Shown here piece by piece: positions 52,172-61,462 of a stretch of 64,000 nucleotides of DNA. Source of the stretch: Cognaticolwellia aestuarii (GTDB lineage Bacteria; Pseudomonadota; Gammaproteobacteria; Enterobacterales; Alteromonadaceae). Every line of letters starts with the position of its first letter. Position 1 is the stretch's first letter. Both the position numbers and the translations under genes were made by a program. The stretch covers positions 1-64,000 of the forward strand of contig NZ_MUZV01000009.1 in assembly GCF_002000025.1 (NCBI RefSeq). The letters run 5' to 3'. The notes beneath the pieces are model-generated. The model did no database searches. It saw nothing but the letters and a program-made list of their open reading frames with translations, and had not been told where the DNA came from.

Positions 52172-55100
52172 TTATGCCCGTAAATGATTAGCCAACTCGT
52201 TTAACATAGTGGTAACTAAAATAAAGCGAGACTTTGCATCTTCAGTTGCTTGCTTAAATTTCAATTTATTAGCGTCGTCCATTTTATAGATTTTTGGTTG
52301 TTGCTGTATTAACCCTATAATGAACATAGCATCGACTTTGGTGTCACTGCTAAATTCAATAGCACCGCCCGCTGGACCAACATCAATACGGGCAATACCA
52401 ATTTTTTCAGCTTTAAGTTTAAGTTTGGCAATATGAATTAAGTTTTTTGCCGGCTGCGGTAATAGCCCAAAACGATCAATCAATTCAACTTGTACATCAT
52501 CAAGTGCTCGTTTGTTTTTACAACTCGCGATGCGTTTGTATAAGCTTAAACGGATACTAACATCGAAAATATAGTCGTCAGGCAATAAAGCAGGAACACG
52601 TAAATCGACTTCAGTTTGAGTTTTCATCACTTGCTCAAGCGATAGTTGTTTACCGTCTTTTAAGGCTGCAACAGCGGCATCAAGCATTTCCATATAAAGA
52701 CTGAAACCCACTTGGCTCATTGAGCCACTTTGATCTTCACCTAGTAGCTCGCCGGCTCCACGAATTTCTAAATCATGGGTTGCTAAGGTGAAGCCTGCGC
52801 CTAAGTCTTCTAATGATGCGATAGCTTCAAGACGCTTTTTCGCATCTTTGGTCATGCGTTTTTCATGTGGTGTTAACAAATAAGCATAGGCTTGATGGTG
52901 CGAACGACCAACACGGCCACGCAATTGATGCAATTGTGCTAAGCCTAAATGATCGGCTCGGTCCATGATTATTGTGTTGGCACTCGGTACATCGATACCG
53001 GTTTCAATAATCGTAGTACATACCAATACGTTGTAACGTTGATGGTAGAAGTCACTCATAATACGTTCGAGTTCGCGTTCGCGCATTTGACCATGAGCGG
53101 TAATTATTTTTGCTTCTGGCAGTAATGCTTGAATATCTGCAGCGGTTTTATCTATGGTGTCAACATTGTTATGTAAAAAGTACACCTGGCCACCGCGTAG
53201 TATTTCTCTGAGAATAGACTCGCGTATTAAAGCATCATCACGTTGTCGAACAAATGTTTTTACCGCTAAGCGTTTCGCTGGAGGTGTTGCTATGATAGAT
53301 AAATCACGCATGCCACCCATGGCCATGTTTAAGGTACGTGGAATGGGGGTTGCCGTCAGGGTTAAAATATCAACATTGGCGCGTAACTGTTTGATTTTTT
53401 CTTTTTGCTTAACGCCAAATCTATGTTCCTCATCAACAATCAATAAACCTAAATCTTTATATTTTATGCTGTTTTGTAAAAGCTTATGTGTACCAATTAA
53501 GATGTCTATTTGGCCTGACTCAACATCTTTGATAACTGCATTTTGCTCTTTTGCGGTTTTAAAGCGCGACAGTACTTCAATGCTCACTGGCCAATTAGCG
53601 AAGCGGTCACGGAAGTTTTCGTAGTGCTGTTGAGCAAGGAGGGTAGTTGGCACTAATATCGCAACTTGTTTTCCGTCGTTTACTGCCACAAAAGCTGCCC
53701 GCATAGCCACTTCGGTTTTACCAAAACCGACATCACCACAAACTAATCTATCCATAGCTTGTGGCGATAACATATCGCTGATCACGGCATTAATGGCTTG
53801 TTCTTGATCTAAGGTTTCTTCAAAACCAAAGCTGTCAGCAAATGCACGATATTCAGTTTTGTCGCGTTTAAAACTATAACCGTGATTGCTGGCGCGTTTA
53901 GCATAAATATCTAGTAGTTCAGCAGCCACATCGCGTACTTTTTCTGCGGCTTTTTGCTTCGCTTTGCTCCAAGTATCGTTGCCAAGTTTATGTAAAGGTG
54001 CATGATCTGCATCAGCACCTGAATAGCGACTGATTAAATGCAATGAGGCAACCGGGACATATAACTTGGACTCACCCGCGTAGCTAAGCATCAAAAACTC
54101 AGTGGTAATGCCACCATTTTCAATGGTTTGTAAGCCCATATAGCGACCAATGCCGTGTTCAATATGAACTACCGGTTGTCCAATACTCAGTTCGGCTAAG
54201 TTTTTAAATATTGCATCGTTTTGGATATCGAGTTGCTTATTACGGCGACGCGTTTGGCGCACTCGGTCGCCGAGTAATTCGGCTTCGGTTATTAAGGCAA
54301 TGGCATTTTTCTTAGCACTGCCTTTGGCTTGAAAAATAAAGCCAGCACTTAAGGCATTAACCGTGATGCCAAGTAACTCATCGCTATTAACAAAGTCTTC
54401 AATACTATCAAAAACATTGGGCTTAATTTTATTGCGGTGCAGTAACTCTAAAACACTTTCTCGGCGTCCTTGGCTTTCGGCAACAAATAGCAGTTTTTTT
54501 GGTGTTTCTTTACTGGCAATGAAATTATTTAGTAATTCAAATGGCTGCTTAAGTTTATGATCTATCGTTAGATCTGGCAGTGAATGAACATCAAACTGTA
54601 TTTGCGAAGTTTTAACTTCGTCGTCATTAGCTTGGGGCTTTAAATTGATACGATCAAACGGCTTTAATGCGCTGTACAACTCTTCACTATTAAGAAATAA
54701 CTGCTTAGGTGGCAGCAATGGCCGAGTTGGATCGTAGCGTCTGTCTTCATAGCGGTACTCAATATCTGACCAGTAATGTGTTAAGGCTTTATCGATATCA
54801 CCACTGATAATTACTAGGGTGTTTGCTGAGAGGTAATCACATAAGGTATTGGTTTGTTCGAAAAATAGTGGCAAATAGTATTCGATGCCAGCAGGCATAA
54901 TGCCATTGCTAACTTGATGATAAATAGATTCTTTATCGATAGTACTAGTGAACTGTTCGCGATATTGGCTGCGAAACAAGTTAGTGCCGTCAGTATCAGT
55001 AGGAAACTCATGTGCGGGTAGGAGATCAATACCAGAAATTTTATCACTCGAGCGTTGGTTTTCTGGATCAAATAAGCGTATTTCATCAATTTCGTCATCA

Positions 55101-55681
55101 AAAAAGTCTAAACGAAATGGTGTTTTACTGCCCATAGGGAAAATATCAAGTATCGCACCACGGGCAGAAAACTCACCGTGTTCCATTACTTGATCAACAC
55201 AGCGATAGCCGCTTGCTTCTAATTCTTGCCTGAGTTGATGTAAATCTTTTTTATCACCTTTTTTGATGATTAAGCTATTGGCTTCTAAATATTGCTTAGG
55301 TGCTAAACGTTGCATTAACGTCGACACGGGGACAATAACAATGCCCTTGTCCATACGTGATAATTGGTACAAGGTAGCCAAGCGCTGAGAAATAATATCT
55401 TGATGCGGTGAAAATGTATCGTAAGGTAAGGTTTCCCAATCTGGAAATAAACAAATGGGTAGCTGTGCCTGCTGATTCAAACTCGCTAGCTCTTGCTCTA
55501 AACGCAATGCGGAAGGCGTATCGTGAGTGAGTAATAGTATCGGTTGCTTAGATGATAATGCGCCATGAAAAATAGCAACACTTGCACTACTTCCAGGAAG
55601 GTTTTGCCAGATTTTTCTATCAGCATTGTTACTTCGACTTTTTGCTAATACTGGATTGAATAGACTAACATTTTTACTCAT
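52172..55681 (-). CDS. mfd: Mfd, transcription-repair coupling factor
   Basis: 1169 residues. UvrB-like N-terminal domains, RNA-polymerase-interaction domain near VVHIEHGIGRYMGL, then a RecG-type translocase: Walker A CGDVGFGKTEVAMRAAF, DEEH box LLIVDEEHRFGVKQKE, TATPIPRTLNMAM, QLRGRVGRSHHQAYAYLL and C-terminal RecG-like domain. It removes stalled RNA polymerase from lesions and recruits UvrA. All helicase motifs intact, normal length. Divergent to the YehS-type gene. Confidence 0.97.
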   Translation of the reverse strand: MSKNVSLFNPVLAKSRSNNADRKIWQNLPGSSASVAIFHGALSSKQPILLLTHDTPSALRLEQELASLNQQAQLPICLFPDWETLPYDTFSPHQDIISQRLATLYQLSRMDKGIVIVPVSTLMQRLAPKQYLEANSLIIKKGDKKDLHQLRQELEASGYRCVDQVMEHGEFSARGAILDIFPMGSKTPFRLDFFDDEIDEIRLFDPENQRSSDKISGIDLLPAHEFPTDTDGTNLFRSQYREQFTSTIDKESIYHQVSNGIMPAGIEYYLPLFFEQTNTLCDYLSANTLVIISGDIDKALTHYWSDIEYRYEDRRYDPTRPLLPPKQLFLNSEELYSALKPFDRINLKPQANDDEVKTSQIQFDVHSLPDLTIDHKLKQPFELLNNFIASKETPKKLLFVAESQGRRESVLELLHRNKIKPNVFDSIEDFVNSDELLGITVNALSAGFIFQAKGSAKKNAIALITEAELLGDRVRQTRRRNKQLDIQNDAIFKNLAELSIGQPVVHIEHGIGRYMGLQTIENGGITTEFLMLSYAGESKLYVPVASLHLISRYSGADADHAPLHKLGNDTWSKAKQKAAEKVRDVAAELLDIYAKRASNHGYSFKRDKTEYRAFADSFGFEETLDQEQAINAVISDMLSPQAMDRLVCGDVGFGKTEVAMRAAFVAVNDGKQVAILVPTTLLAQQHYENFRDRFANWPVSIEVLSRFKTAKEQNAVIKDVESGQIDILIGTHKLLQNSIKYKDLGLLIVDEEHRFGVKQKEKIKQLRANVDILTLTATPIPRTLNMAMGGMRDLSIIATPPAKRLAVKTFVRQRDDALIRESILREILRGGQVYFLHNNVDTIDKTAADIQALLPEAKIITAHGQMRERELERIMSDFYHQRYNVLVCTTIIETGIDVPSANTIIMDRADHLGLAQLHQLRGRVGRSHHQAYAYLLTPHEKRMTKDAKKRLEAIASLEDLGAGFTLATHDLEIRGAGELLGEDQSGSMSQVGFSLYMEMLDAAVAALKDGKQLSLEQVMKTQTEVDLRVPALLPDDYIFDVSIRLSLYKRIASCKNKRALDDVQVELIDRFGLLPQPAKNLIHIAKLKLKAEKIGIARIDVGPAGGAIEFSSDTKVDAMFIIGLIQQQPKIYKMDDANKLKFKQATEDAKSRFILVTTMLNELANHLRA

Positions 55682-55978
55682 GACTGCTCTTTTATTTACT
55701 GACGATGAAATTTATATAACCAAGCGTTTCGACAATTTACCTGACGATTTCAGCATTATTTGTCGGTATCTTAACATGAGTTTTACCTGAACTTTAACCG
55801 CTAAATGTAAAGCCTTGAAGCTTTTGTGTTAAATCGCGTGGTAGCTAAAGATCTCATTATTTAAAGCGTGTATAATGCTCAGTAATTGAATCACCATTGT
55901 ATTACAAATACTGAATAAAATTAGGTAATGTAAAAACAATACTAACCAGCGATATGCGTTGGTTCTTTGGAGAAGTTT

Positions 55979-56641
55979 GTGACTAACAACGATGTATTGC
56001 GTCGCCTGAGATATACCTTTAATTTTAATGATCAAAAGGTTATTGCTATTTTTGCTGCCGGCGATTTAACTGTGACGCGTGATCAAATCAGTAATTGGTT
56101 AAAAAAAGAAGAAGACCCGGCTTATGTTAATTGTCCTGATACGACTTTTGCTGCATTTTTAAATGGTTTTATTAATGAGCGTCGTGGTAAAAAAGAGGGC
56201 GAACCTGTCAAAGCTGAGAAACGTTTAAATAACAATCTTATTTTGACAAAACTGAAAATAGCGTTCAATTTAAAAGCTGAAGATATTATTGAAATATTAG
56301 CTTTAGCCAATTTTAATTTAAATAAACCAGAGTTAAGTGCTTTTTCTCGCAAGCCCGATCATAAAAATTATCGTGAATGTAAAGATCAAGTACTCCGTAA
56401 CTTTTTGCAGGGCATTGATAAAAAGTTTCATGTGCAACGTCGTGCTAAAGCACAAGTAAAAAATCCGGCAGTTGAAGACAATAAAGATAAATTAGAACAG
56501 GTTTTAGCGGCTAAAAATTATAACTCAGCAAAAGCTAATGCCAGTAAAATTTATGTTAACCCTAATAAAACTAAAGTTGAGCGTAAACCCGGTGAACGAA
56601 AAGTGTTAAAGCTAAAACCGAAAGATATTTGGGGAGAATAA
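55979..56641 (+). CDS. DUF1456 family protein (YehS-like)
   Basis: 220 residues from the GTG at 55979, chosen because GGAG is 6 bases upstream (a TTG at 55967 is in frame but overlaps the Shine-Dalgarno). Two DUF1456 repeats are visible: NDVLRRLRYTFNFND with QISNWLKKEEDP, and LILTKLKIAFNLKAED with ELSAFSRKPDH. Both end in a conserved FLNGFI/FLQGI motif. The basic tail of about 60 residues is longer than in E. coli YehS. Function is unknown. Confidence 0.9.
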   Translation: MTNNDVLRRLRYTFNFNDQKVIAIFAAGDLTVTRDQISNWLKKEEDPAYVNCPDTTFAAFLNGFINERRGKKEGEPVKAEKRLNNNLILTKLKIAFNLKAEDIIEILALANFNLNKPELSAFSRKPDHKNYRECKDQVLRNFLQGIDKKFHVQRRAKAQVKNPAVEDNKDKLEQVLAAKNYNSAKANASKIYVNPNKTKVERKPGERKVLKLKPKDIWGE

Positions 56642-56816
56642 CTAAAGCTTATGCTCAAATCAGCTTAAGATTAACTTACTAGAGCGTCTTAAGCGCTTAA
56701 TTTTAGCGTAACTTGGTCTCTTGATGCTGTTTGGATTCATAAACTAAAAAACGGATAACGTTCGTTAAGTCGATAATAATCAGTTTACCGTTACTATAAA
56801 TAATAAAGGGATCATT

Positions 56817-57284
56817 ATGCCTAATCGTATGGAAGCGCCAGAAATAGTAGCGATACCTCGTTGGTTTAAAGTTGCAGCCACCTTAGCACTGTTGTGGAAT
56901 TTATTGGGTTTGATGGCGTTTATTAATCAAATGATGATGACGCCAGCAACACTGGCTGAATTACCACAACCTCAACAAGATTTGCTTGCTAGCACACCTT
57001 GGTGGGCAACGACTGCTTTTGCGATAGCGGTGTTTACTGGCACATTAGGCAGTTTGGCTTTGTTAATGAAAAAGCCTATTTGCTATAAGCTATTTGTGCT
57101 GTCATTTGTTAGTGTTGTTATACAAATGTTCCATGCATTTTTCATTAGTAACTCATATCAAGTTTACGGTCCTGCAGGCACTATAATGCCCATTATGGTG
57201 CTATTTATTGCTTTGCTATTAGTGCGCTTTGCAGCGAAAGCTAATAATAATCACTGGTTTAGCAAGTCGACAGCGACAGACTGA
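56817..57284 (+). CDS. Four-helix membrane protein of unknown function
   Basis: 155 residues, four membrane helices (about 18-40, 62-82, 90-112, 119-140). Opening segment IPRWFKVAATLALLWNLLGLMAF matches a sugar-transporter-like small membrane protein family of unknown function that is frequent in marine bacteria. ATG start preceded by AAGGG. Monocistronic; hairpin ATAGCAC / GTGCTAT at 57362-57381 lies downstream. Confidence 0.75.
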   Translation: MPNRMEAPEIVAIPRWFKVAATLALLWNLLGLMAFINQMMMTPATLAELPQPQQDLLASTPWWATTAFAIAVFTGTLGSLALLMKKPICYKLFVLSFVSVVIQMFHAFFISNSYQVYGPAGTIMPIMVLFIALLLVRFAAKANNNHWFSKSTATD

Positions 57285-57495
57285 CTTTCATGCTAATTCT
57301 GCGAAGAAAAAACATTTTAGTCTCAGCATATAATCTATAAAAGTGATTAATTTCAGCTGAAATAGCACCAAGAAGTGCTATGCCCATAAAGCCGCTTTTT
57401 ATCTGTTTTTATTAGAAAAATAACCAAAACATTGATACTGATGATACAATTTATTCTCTCACTTTCGCTAAATAACCTTTCGGTTTAATGAAGAA

Positions 57496-58482
57496 ATGCT
57501 CGTCAATTTGAAAGCTACATTACTTGGTGCAATTTTATGTTCATTGGTTGCTGTTCTTGCAACAATCGTCGCTGATCGCTATCAAGCGCCGGTTATGTTG
57601 TGCGCACTATTATTAGGCTTGCTATTACATTCATTTTATCAACACCAGAATATTCAACTAGGGGTTAATTACTGCTCAAGAGAGCTGTTACGTTTTTGTG
57701 TTGGCTTACTCGGCGTAAGTATTGCGTTTGCCGATATTGTCTCGCTCGGTATTACGCCACCATTAATTGTGATGGTGAGCATGTTGCTAACGATATTATT
57801 TGGCGTGCTGTTTGCTCGAGTTTTAGCTTTACCTAAAATGTTTGGTGTTTTGTCAGGCGGGGCAGTTGCCGTTTGTGGTGTTTCAGCGGCGGCGGCCATA
57901 TCAACAGTATTACCCAATGATAAATCCCAAGAAAAATATTTTGCGTTAACTGTGATTGGTATTACCACTTTTAGTACACTGTCGATGATATTTTATCCCA
58001 TCATTGCAAGCTATTTAGGCTTTTCTGACGAACTGGCTGGCGTTTTTATTGGTGGTGCTATTCACGATGTTGCGCAAGTTATTGGCGCTGGCTATAGCAT
58101 TTCACCCGAAGCTGGCGATGTTGCAACTTATATTAAACTGCTCAGAGTCGCGTTACTAATGCCGATTGTTATGATGGTTTTTCTAGCGTACAAAGAAAAA
58201 GATAGCGAGATGCCAGGCGGTGTTAGTGCTTTTATTCCTAGTTTTTTGATTATGTTTTTTGTTTTAGCCTTTGTTAAAAACTTGGGCTTACTGCCGCTTT
58301 GGGTGATTGAGATAATTCGTAGTATGTCGAGTAATTTATTGGTGGTGGCAATTGTTGCTATTGGCGTTAAAACTTCGTTGAAACAAGTATTTTCTGTTGG
58401 CTGGCGACCGGTATTGTTAATGGGCAGTGAAACGGTAATATTAGCGACGTTAATTATTACTGGGATTATCTGCTTTTATTGA
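57496..58482 (+). CDS. yeiH: YeiH/UPF0324 family putative sulfate exporter
   Basis: 328 residues, about ten hydrophobic helices. Family features RFCVGLLGVSIAFADI, GGAVAVCGVSAAAAISTVLP, GVFIGGAIHDVAQVIGAGYS and AIVAIGVKTSLKQVF are present. Members are annotated as putative sulfate exporters on thin evidence, although one relative handles sulfonate-derived sulfite; the substrate here is open. Convergent with the RIO-kinase gene, sharing a terminator. Confidence 0.9.
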   Translation: MLVNLKATLLGAILCSLVAVLATIVADRYQAPVMLCALLLGLLLHSFYQHQNIQLGVNYCSRELLRFCVGLLGVSIAFADIVSLGITPPLIVMVSMLLTILFGVLFARVLALPKMFGVLSGGAVAVCGVSAAAAISTVLPNDKSQEKYFALTVIGITTFSTLSMIFYPIIASYLGFSDELAGVFIGGAIHDVAQVIGAGYSISPEAGDVATYIKLLRVALLMPIVMMVFLAYKEKDSEMPGGVSAFIPSFLIMFFVLAFVKNLGLLPLWVIEIIRSMSSNLLVVAIVAIGVKTSLKQVFSVGWRPVLLMGSETVILATLIITGIICFY

Positions 58483-58510
58483 TGCTGATATTTTAGTGGC
58501 GCTTGAGGTT

Positions 58511-58547
58511 TTAAGCCCAACACTTATGCAGTTGCGGGCTTAATTTT
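58511..58547. terminator. Terminator between yeiH and the kinase gene
   Basis: TTAAGCCC / GGGCTTAA perfect 8-bp stem with a 17-base loop, followed by TTTT. Palindromic ends make it usable by both convergent genes. Confidence 0.7.
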
Positions 58548-58603
58548 AAGGCTTAATTTACAGCTTGTTTGAACCCTAGTTAAACAGTGAGTTAAACAGT
58601 TAG

Positions 58604-59470
58604 TTAGTAGTCACTTTCAACAGCATTCGCTTCACTGATGCGTGCTACTCTGGCTTCTTCTTCCTCAAAAGCGGCTTTGATTTCTTCTAAAACGGTATCA
58701 ACATCAGCACTTTGAGTGTTTTCTTTGAAAAGGCCTGTCAGGTTTGATTCTGCTGTTAGCTCACCACTTTCAAATAGAGCCCACATTTCTTCGCCATACT
58801 TACTGTGCTTTAATTCAGGGCAAAATTGAGCGTAGTAGTTGGTCATATTCGCGACATCACGCATTAACATTGCTTTAGCATTGTTGTTAGCTGAAGCATC
58901 TACGGCTTGCGGTAAGTCAATAATAACCGGGCCATAGTCGTCAACCAGCACGTTAAATTCAGATAAGTCACCATGAATAATGCCAGCACATAGCATTAAC
59001 TTAACGTAATGCATGACTAATATGTGATCTTCTTGTGCTTGTTCTGCTGACATGACTACGTCATTTAAGCGTGGTGCAACATCACCTGCGTCATCAGTAA
59101 CTAGCTCCATTAATAAAACACCGTCGAAGCAGCCGAAAGGCTGTGGCACTCGTACGCCAGCTTCCGCCAATTTGTACAGGGCGTCAACCTCAGCATTTTG
59201 CCAGGCAGACTCTTGTTGGTTTCGACCGTATTTTGAGCCTTTTTCCATTGCTCGGGCGCGACGGCTATTGCGACTCTTTCTACCTTCTTGGTATTGTGCC
59301 GCTTTTTTAAAGCTACGTTTAATGGCTTCTTTGTAAACTTTCGCACAGCGGACATCGTCGCCGCAACGTACCATATATACAGTGGCTTCTTTTCCACTCA
59401 TTAATTGGCTTATTACTTCGTCTATTAGGCCATCATCAACGAGTGGCTGTATGCGTTTAGGTACTTTCAT
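58604..59470 (-). CDS. RIO1-like serine protein kinase (PA4780 family)
   Basis: 288 residues. SGKEATVYMVRCGDDVRCAKVYKE gives the P-loop and ATP-binding Lys; HGDLSEFNVLVDDYG carries catalytic Asp and Asn; VIIDLPQAVDA has the metal-binding Asp of the RIO DFG equivalent. N-terminus has VDDGLIDEVISQLM. These features match the PA4780-type bacterial RIO kinases. Targets are unknown. Highly acidic C-terminus. Monocistronic. Confidence 0.9.
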   Translation of the reverse strand: MKVPKRIQPLVDDGLIDEVISQLMSGKEATVYMVRCGDDVRCAKVYKEAIKRSFKKAAQYQEGRKSRNSRRARAMEKGSKYGRNQQESAWQNAEVDALYKLAEAGVRVPQPFGCFDGVLLMELVTDDAGDVAPRLNDVVMSAEQAQEDHILVMHYVKLMLCAGIIHGDLSEFNVLVDDYGPVIIDLPQAVDASANNNAKAMLMRDVANMTNYYAQFCPELKHSKYGEEMWALFESGELTAESNLTGLFKENTQSADVDTVLEEIKAAFEEEEARVARISEANAVESDY

Positions 59471-59598
59471 AGCGCCGTTATACCTTAGTTGGGCGTTGGA
59501 AGAAAGAACAAAATTATAAGTTTTTATTTATCAATAGATTAAAAGATTGTTCTGTTGGGGTATTATAAACAAAACAGCACCCTATTAATGTAACTTAG

Positions 59599-60534
59599 AT
59601 GATCCCATTTATTAGTCAATTACCTGAGCAAGAACAAGCTATTTGGATTGCTGCGCTAAATCAAGCGTTGCCAAACGAAACGATTGTTGCTTTCAGTAAT
59701 ATGTCAGCGGCAGAAAAGACACACTGCCAACTTGCCATTGTTGCCAATCCTGATATTAGCCAATTAGCTGAGTTTGAAAACCTGAAATGGCTACATAGTG
59801 TTTGGGCTGGCGTTGAGCGCTTGATGATGGCGCTTGCAGATTCTACCATTGAGGTGGTTCGCTTGATTGATCCTACGCTCAGTCAAACCATGGCTGAGGC
59901 TGTATTGGCATGGAGTTTATATTTACATCGCGAGATGCCTCTATATGCTCAACAGCAACAAAGTAAGCATTGGCAACAACATCCTCATGTATTAGCAAGT
60001 GATAGGCGAATTGGTATTCTCGGTTTAGGCGAGCTAGGCCAAGCCAGTGCTCAGCAATTACAGCAAAATGGTTTTAAGGTGATGGGCTGGAGTCGTACAG
60101 CCAAGACTATTGAAAATATAACCACTTACAGCGGTGCTGAAGGCTTAACTGAAATGTTAACGCAAAGTGATATTTTAGTTTGCTTGCTGCCGTTAACTTC
60201 CGCAACACAAGGGCTGATCAATAAAGCGCTTTTAATGCAGCTACCTAAAGCGAGTCGTGTGATTAACTTTGCTCGTGGCGCTATTATTAATACCCCTGAG
60301 CTATTGCAGATGCTCGAGCTTGGACATATAAGTCATGCGGTGCTTGATGTTTTTGACCAAGAGCCTTTAAGCGCTGATAGTATACTTTGGCAACATCCCA
60401 ATATAACTGTTCTACCTCATATTTCAGCGCCAACTAACATGGAGAGTGCCTGTGAAATTGTGGCAAAAAATATTCAGCGCTTTCGTGCTACAGGTGAAAT
60501 ACCTCCGTCAGTAGATAAAATTAATGGCTACTAA
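59599..60534 (+). CDS. ghrA: GhrA-like glyoxylate/hydroxypyruvate reductase
   Basis: 311 residues. D-2-hydroxyacid dehydrogenase fold: Rossmann IGILGLGELGQASAQQL, catalytic Arg in NFARGAIINTPELL, catalytic Glu in DVFDQEPL and His in LPHISAPT; TMAEAVLAWSLYLHREMPLY fits GhrA. NADP preference is suggested by GWSRT. It reduces glyoxylate and hydroxypyruvate. Not in an operon; divergent to the kinase gene. Confidence 0.88.
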   Translation: MIPFISQLPEQEQAIWIAALNQALPNETIVAFSNMSAAEKTHCQLAIVANPDISQLAEFENLKWLHSVWAGVERLMMALADSTIEVVRLIDPTLSQTMAEAVLAWSLYLHREMPLYAQQQQSKHWQQHPHVLASDRRIGILGLGELGQASAQQLQQNGFKVMGWSRTAKTIENITTYSGAEGLTEMLTQSDILVCLLPLTSATQGLINKALLMQLPKASRVINFARGAIINTPELLQMLELGHISHAVLDVFDQEPLSADSILWQHPNITVLPHISAPTNMESACEIVAKNIQRFRATGEIPPSVDKINGY

Positions 60535-60613
60535 CGGTTGAGTCGTCGGGATAATCGCTTTGCATAGCGACTGGCCCGCGTTTAGATATCGTGAATAAAT
60601 TAACCTTATTGAC

Positions 60614-60685
60614 TTAGGGATACTGTATTAGGGATATTGTATTAGGAAATAGTGTATTAGCAGTAGCGCATTAGGAATAGTGTTA
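60614..60685. repeat. Degenerate 14-15-bp tandem repeats (about five units)
   Basis: Units TTAGGGATACTGTA, TTAGGGATATTGTA, TTAGGAAATAGTGTA, TTAGCAGTAGCGCA and TTAGGAATAGTG, all beginning TTAG. A few bases downstream CAGCTAGCTGC occurs twice (60717 and 60757). This fills the convergent space between ghrA and the sortase gene. Confidence 0.75.
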
Positions 60686-60817
60686 GATATAGTTGTTTAG
60701 AGGTATTAATCTTTTCCAGCTAGCTGCTCTCATAGTTACTTTCAACTAACTAGGCTCAGCTAGCTGCGCTTAACTTGCTATATTTTCCGTAATTATTAGC
60801 GTCACGCCTCGCATTTT

Positions 60818-61462
60818 TTATATTGGCCTTGCGGTGATGACATAGCGCTCATTAGCATCGTTACCTATTCCTTCAAATGGGTAACAAGTGATAAGTACTA
60901 AGTTTGACTCATCTGCTAGTAATGGAAGCTGCCCTGAAGCAGCGTCGACAATATCGATACGCTCTACTTGATATAGTTGGTCTCGCCCTTGAGTATCCGT
61001 TAACGAAATAATATCTTTCATCGCAACCTCCTTTAAAAATGAAAAGTGACTATCGCGGTGCCCCGCAACCACAAAGGGTTTGGTGCCATTTGTTTGATTA
61101 AATGGTGCAATAGCCCCGGCAGAAAAAGCTAAAGTGGTTGGATCGCCGCCATTTAATACTACAAGGCTTTTATCTAAGCGTTGAAATGCTAGCTCAGCTA
61201 TAGGGAAGGTATCTGCCCAAGGCCAAGGTTTACTTGCTGTTTGCGGATAGTTAGCACTGACCGTGTTTGCTTGTGTCGCCATTGCTTGTTGCCAACTGTG
61301 CTGTATTAATTGCTGCGATAGCCAAGCTTTTGCAGGTAGCCAACTTGCTTGAATAGACAGTAACATGCCAATTATTAGTAGGCCCCAGGCCAATAACATC
61401 CTACGGGGTTTGCTACTCGTTTTATTGGCCGTTTTATTACTTTGCTCAGCCAGGCTATTCAT
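60818..61462 (-). CDS. Class GN sortase
   Basis: 214 residues from the ATG at 61462, which overlaps the upstream target gene stop by 8 bases (a longer frame to 61528 lies inside that gene). N-terminal membrane anchor (LLAWGLLIIGMLLSIQASW). Catalytic triad is present: His in VAGHRDSHFSFL, Cys in LVLITCYPFEG and Arg in ERYVITARPI. Class GN sortases of Gram-negative marine bacteria usually travel with a single VIT/vWA substrate, as here. It cleaves the C-terminal sorting signal of the neighbouring protein. Confidence 0.93.
   Translation of the reverse strand: MNSLAEQSNKTANKTSSKPRRMLLAWGLLIIGMLLSIQASWLPAKAWLSQQLIQHSWQQAMATQANTVSANYPQTASKPWPWADTFPIAELAFQRLDKSLVVLNGGDPTTLAFSAGAIAPFNQTNGTKPFVVAGHRDSHFSFLKEVAMKDIISLTDTQGRDQLYQVERIDIVDAASGQLPLLADESNLVLITCYPFEGIGNDANERYVITARPI

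Noticed and set aside
53154-53624. 156-codon plus-strand frame opposite mfd
   Set aside because: Antisense shadow of conserved helicase motifs; no start signal or family likeness.
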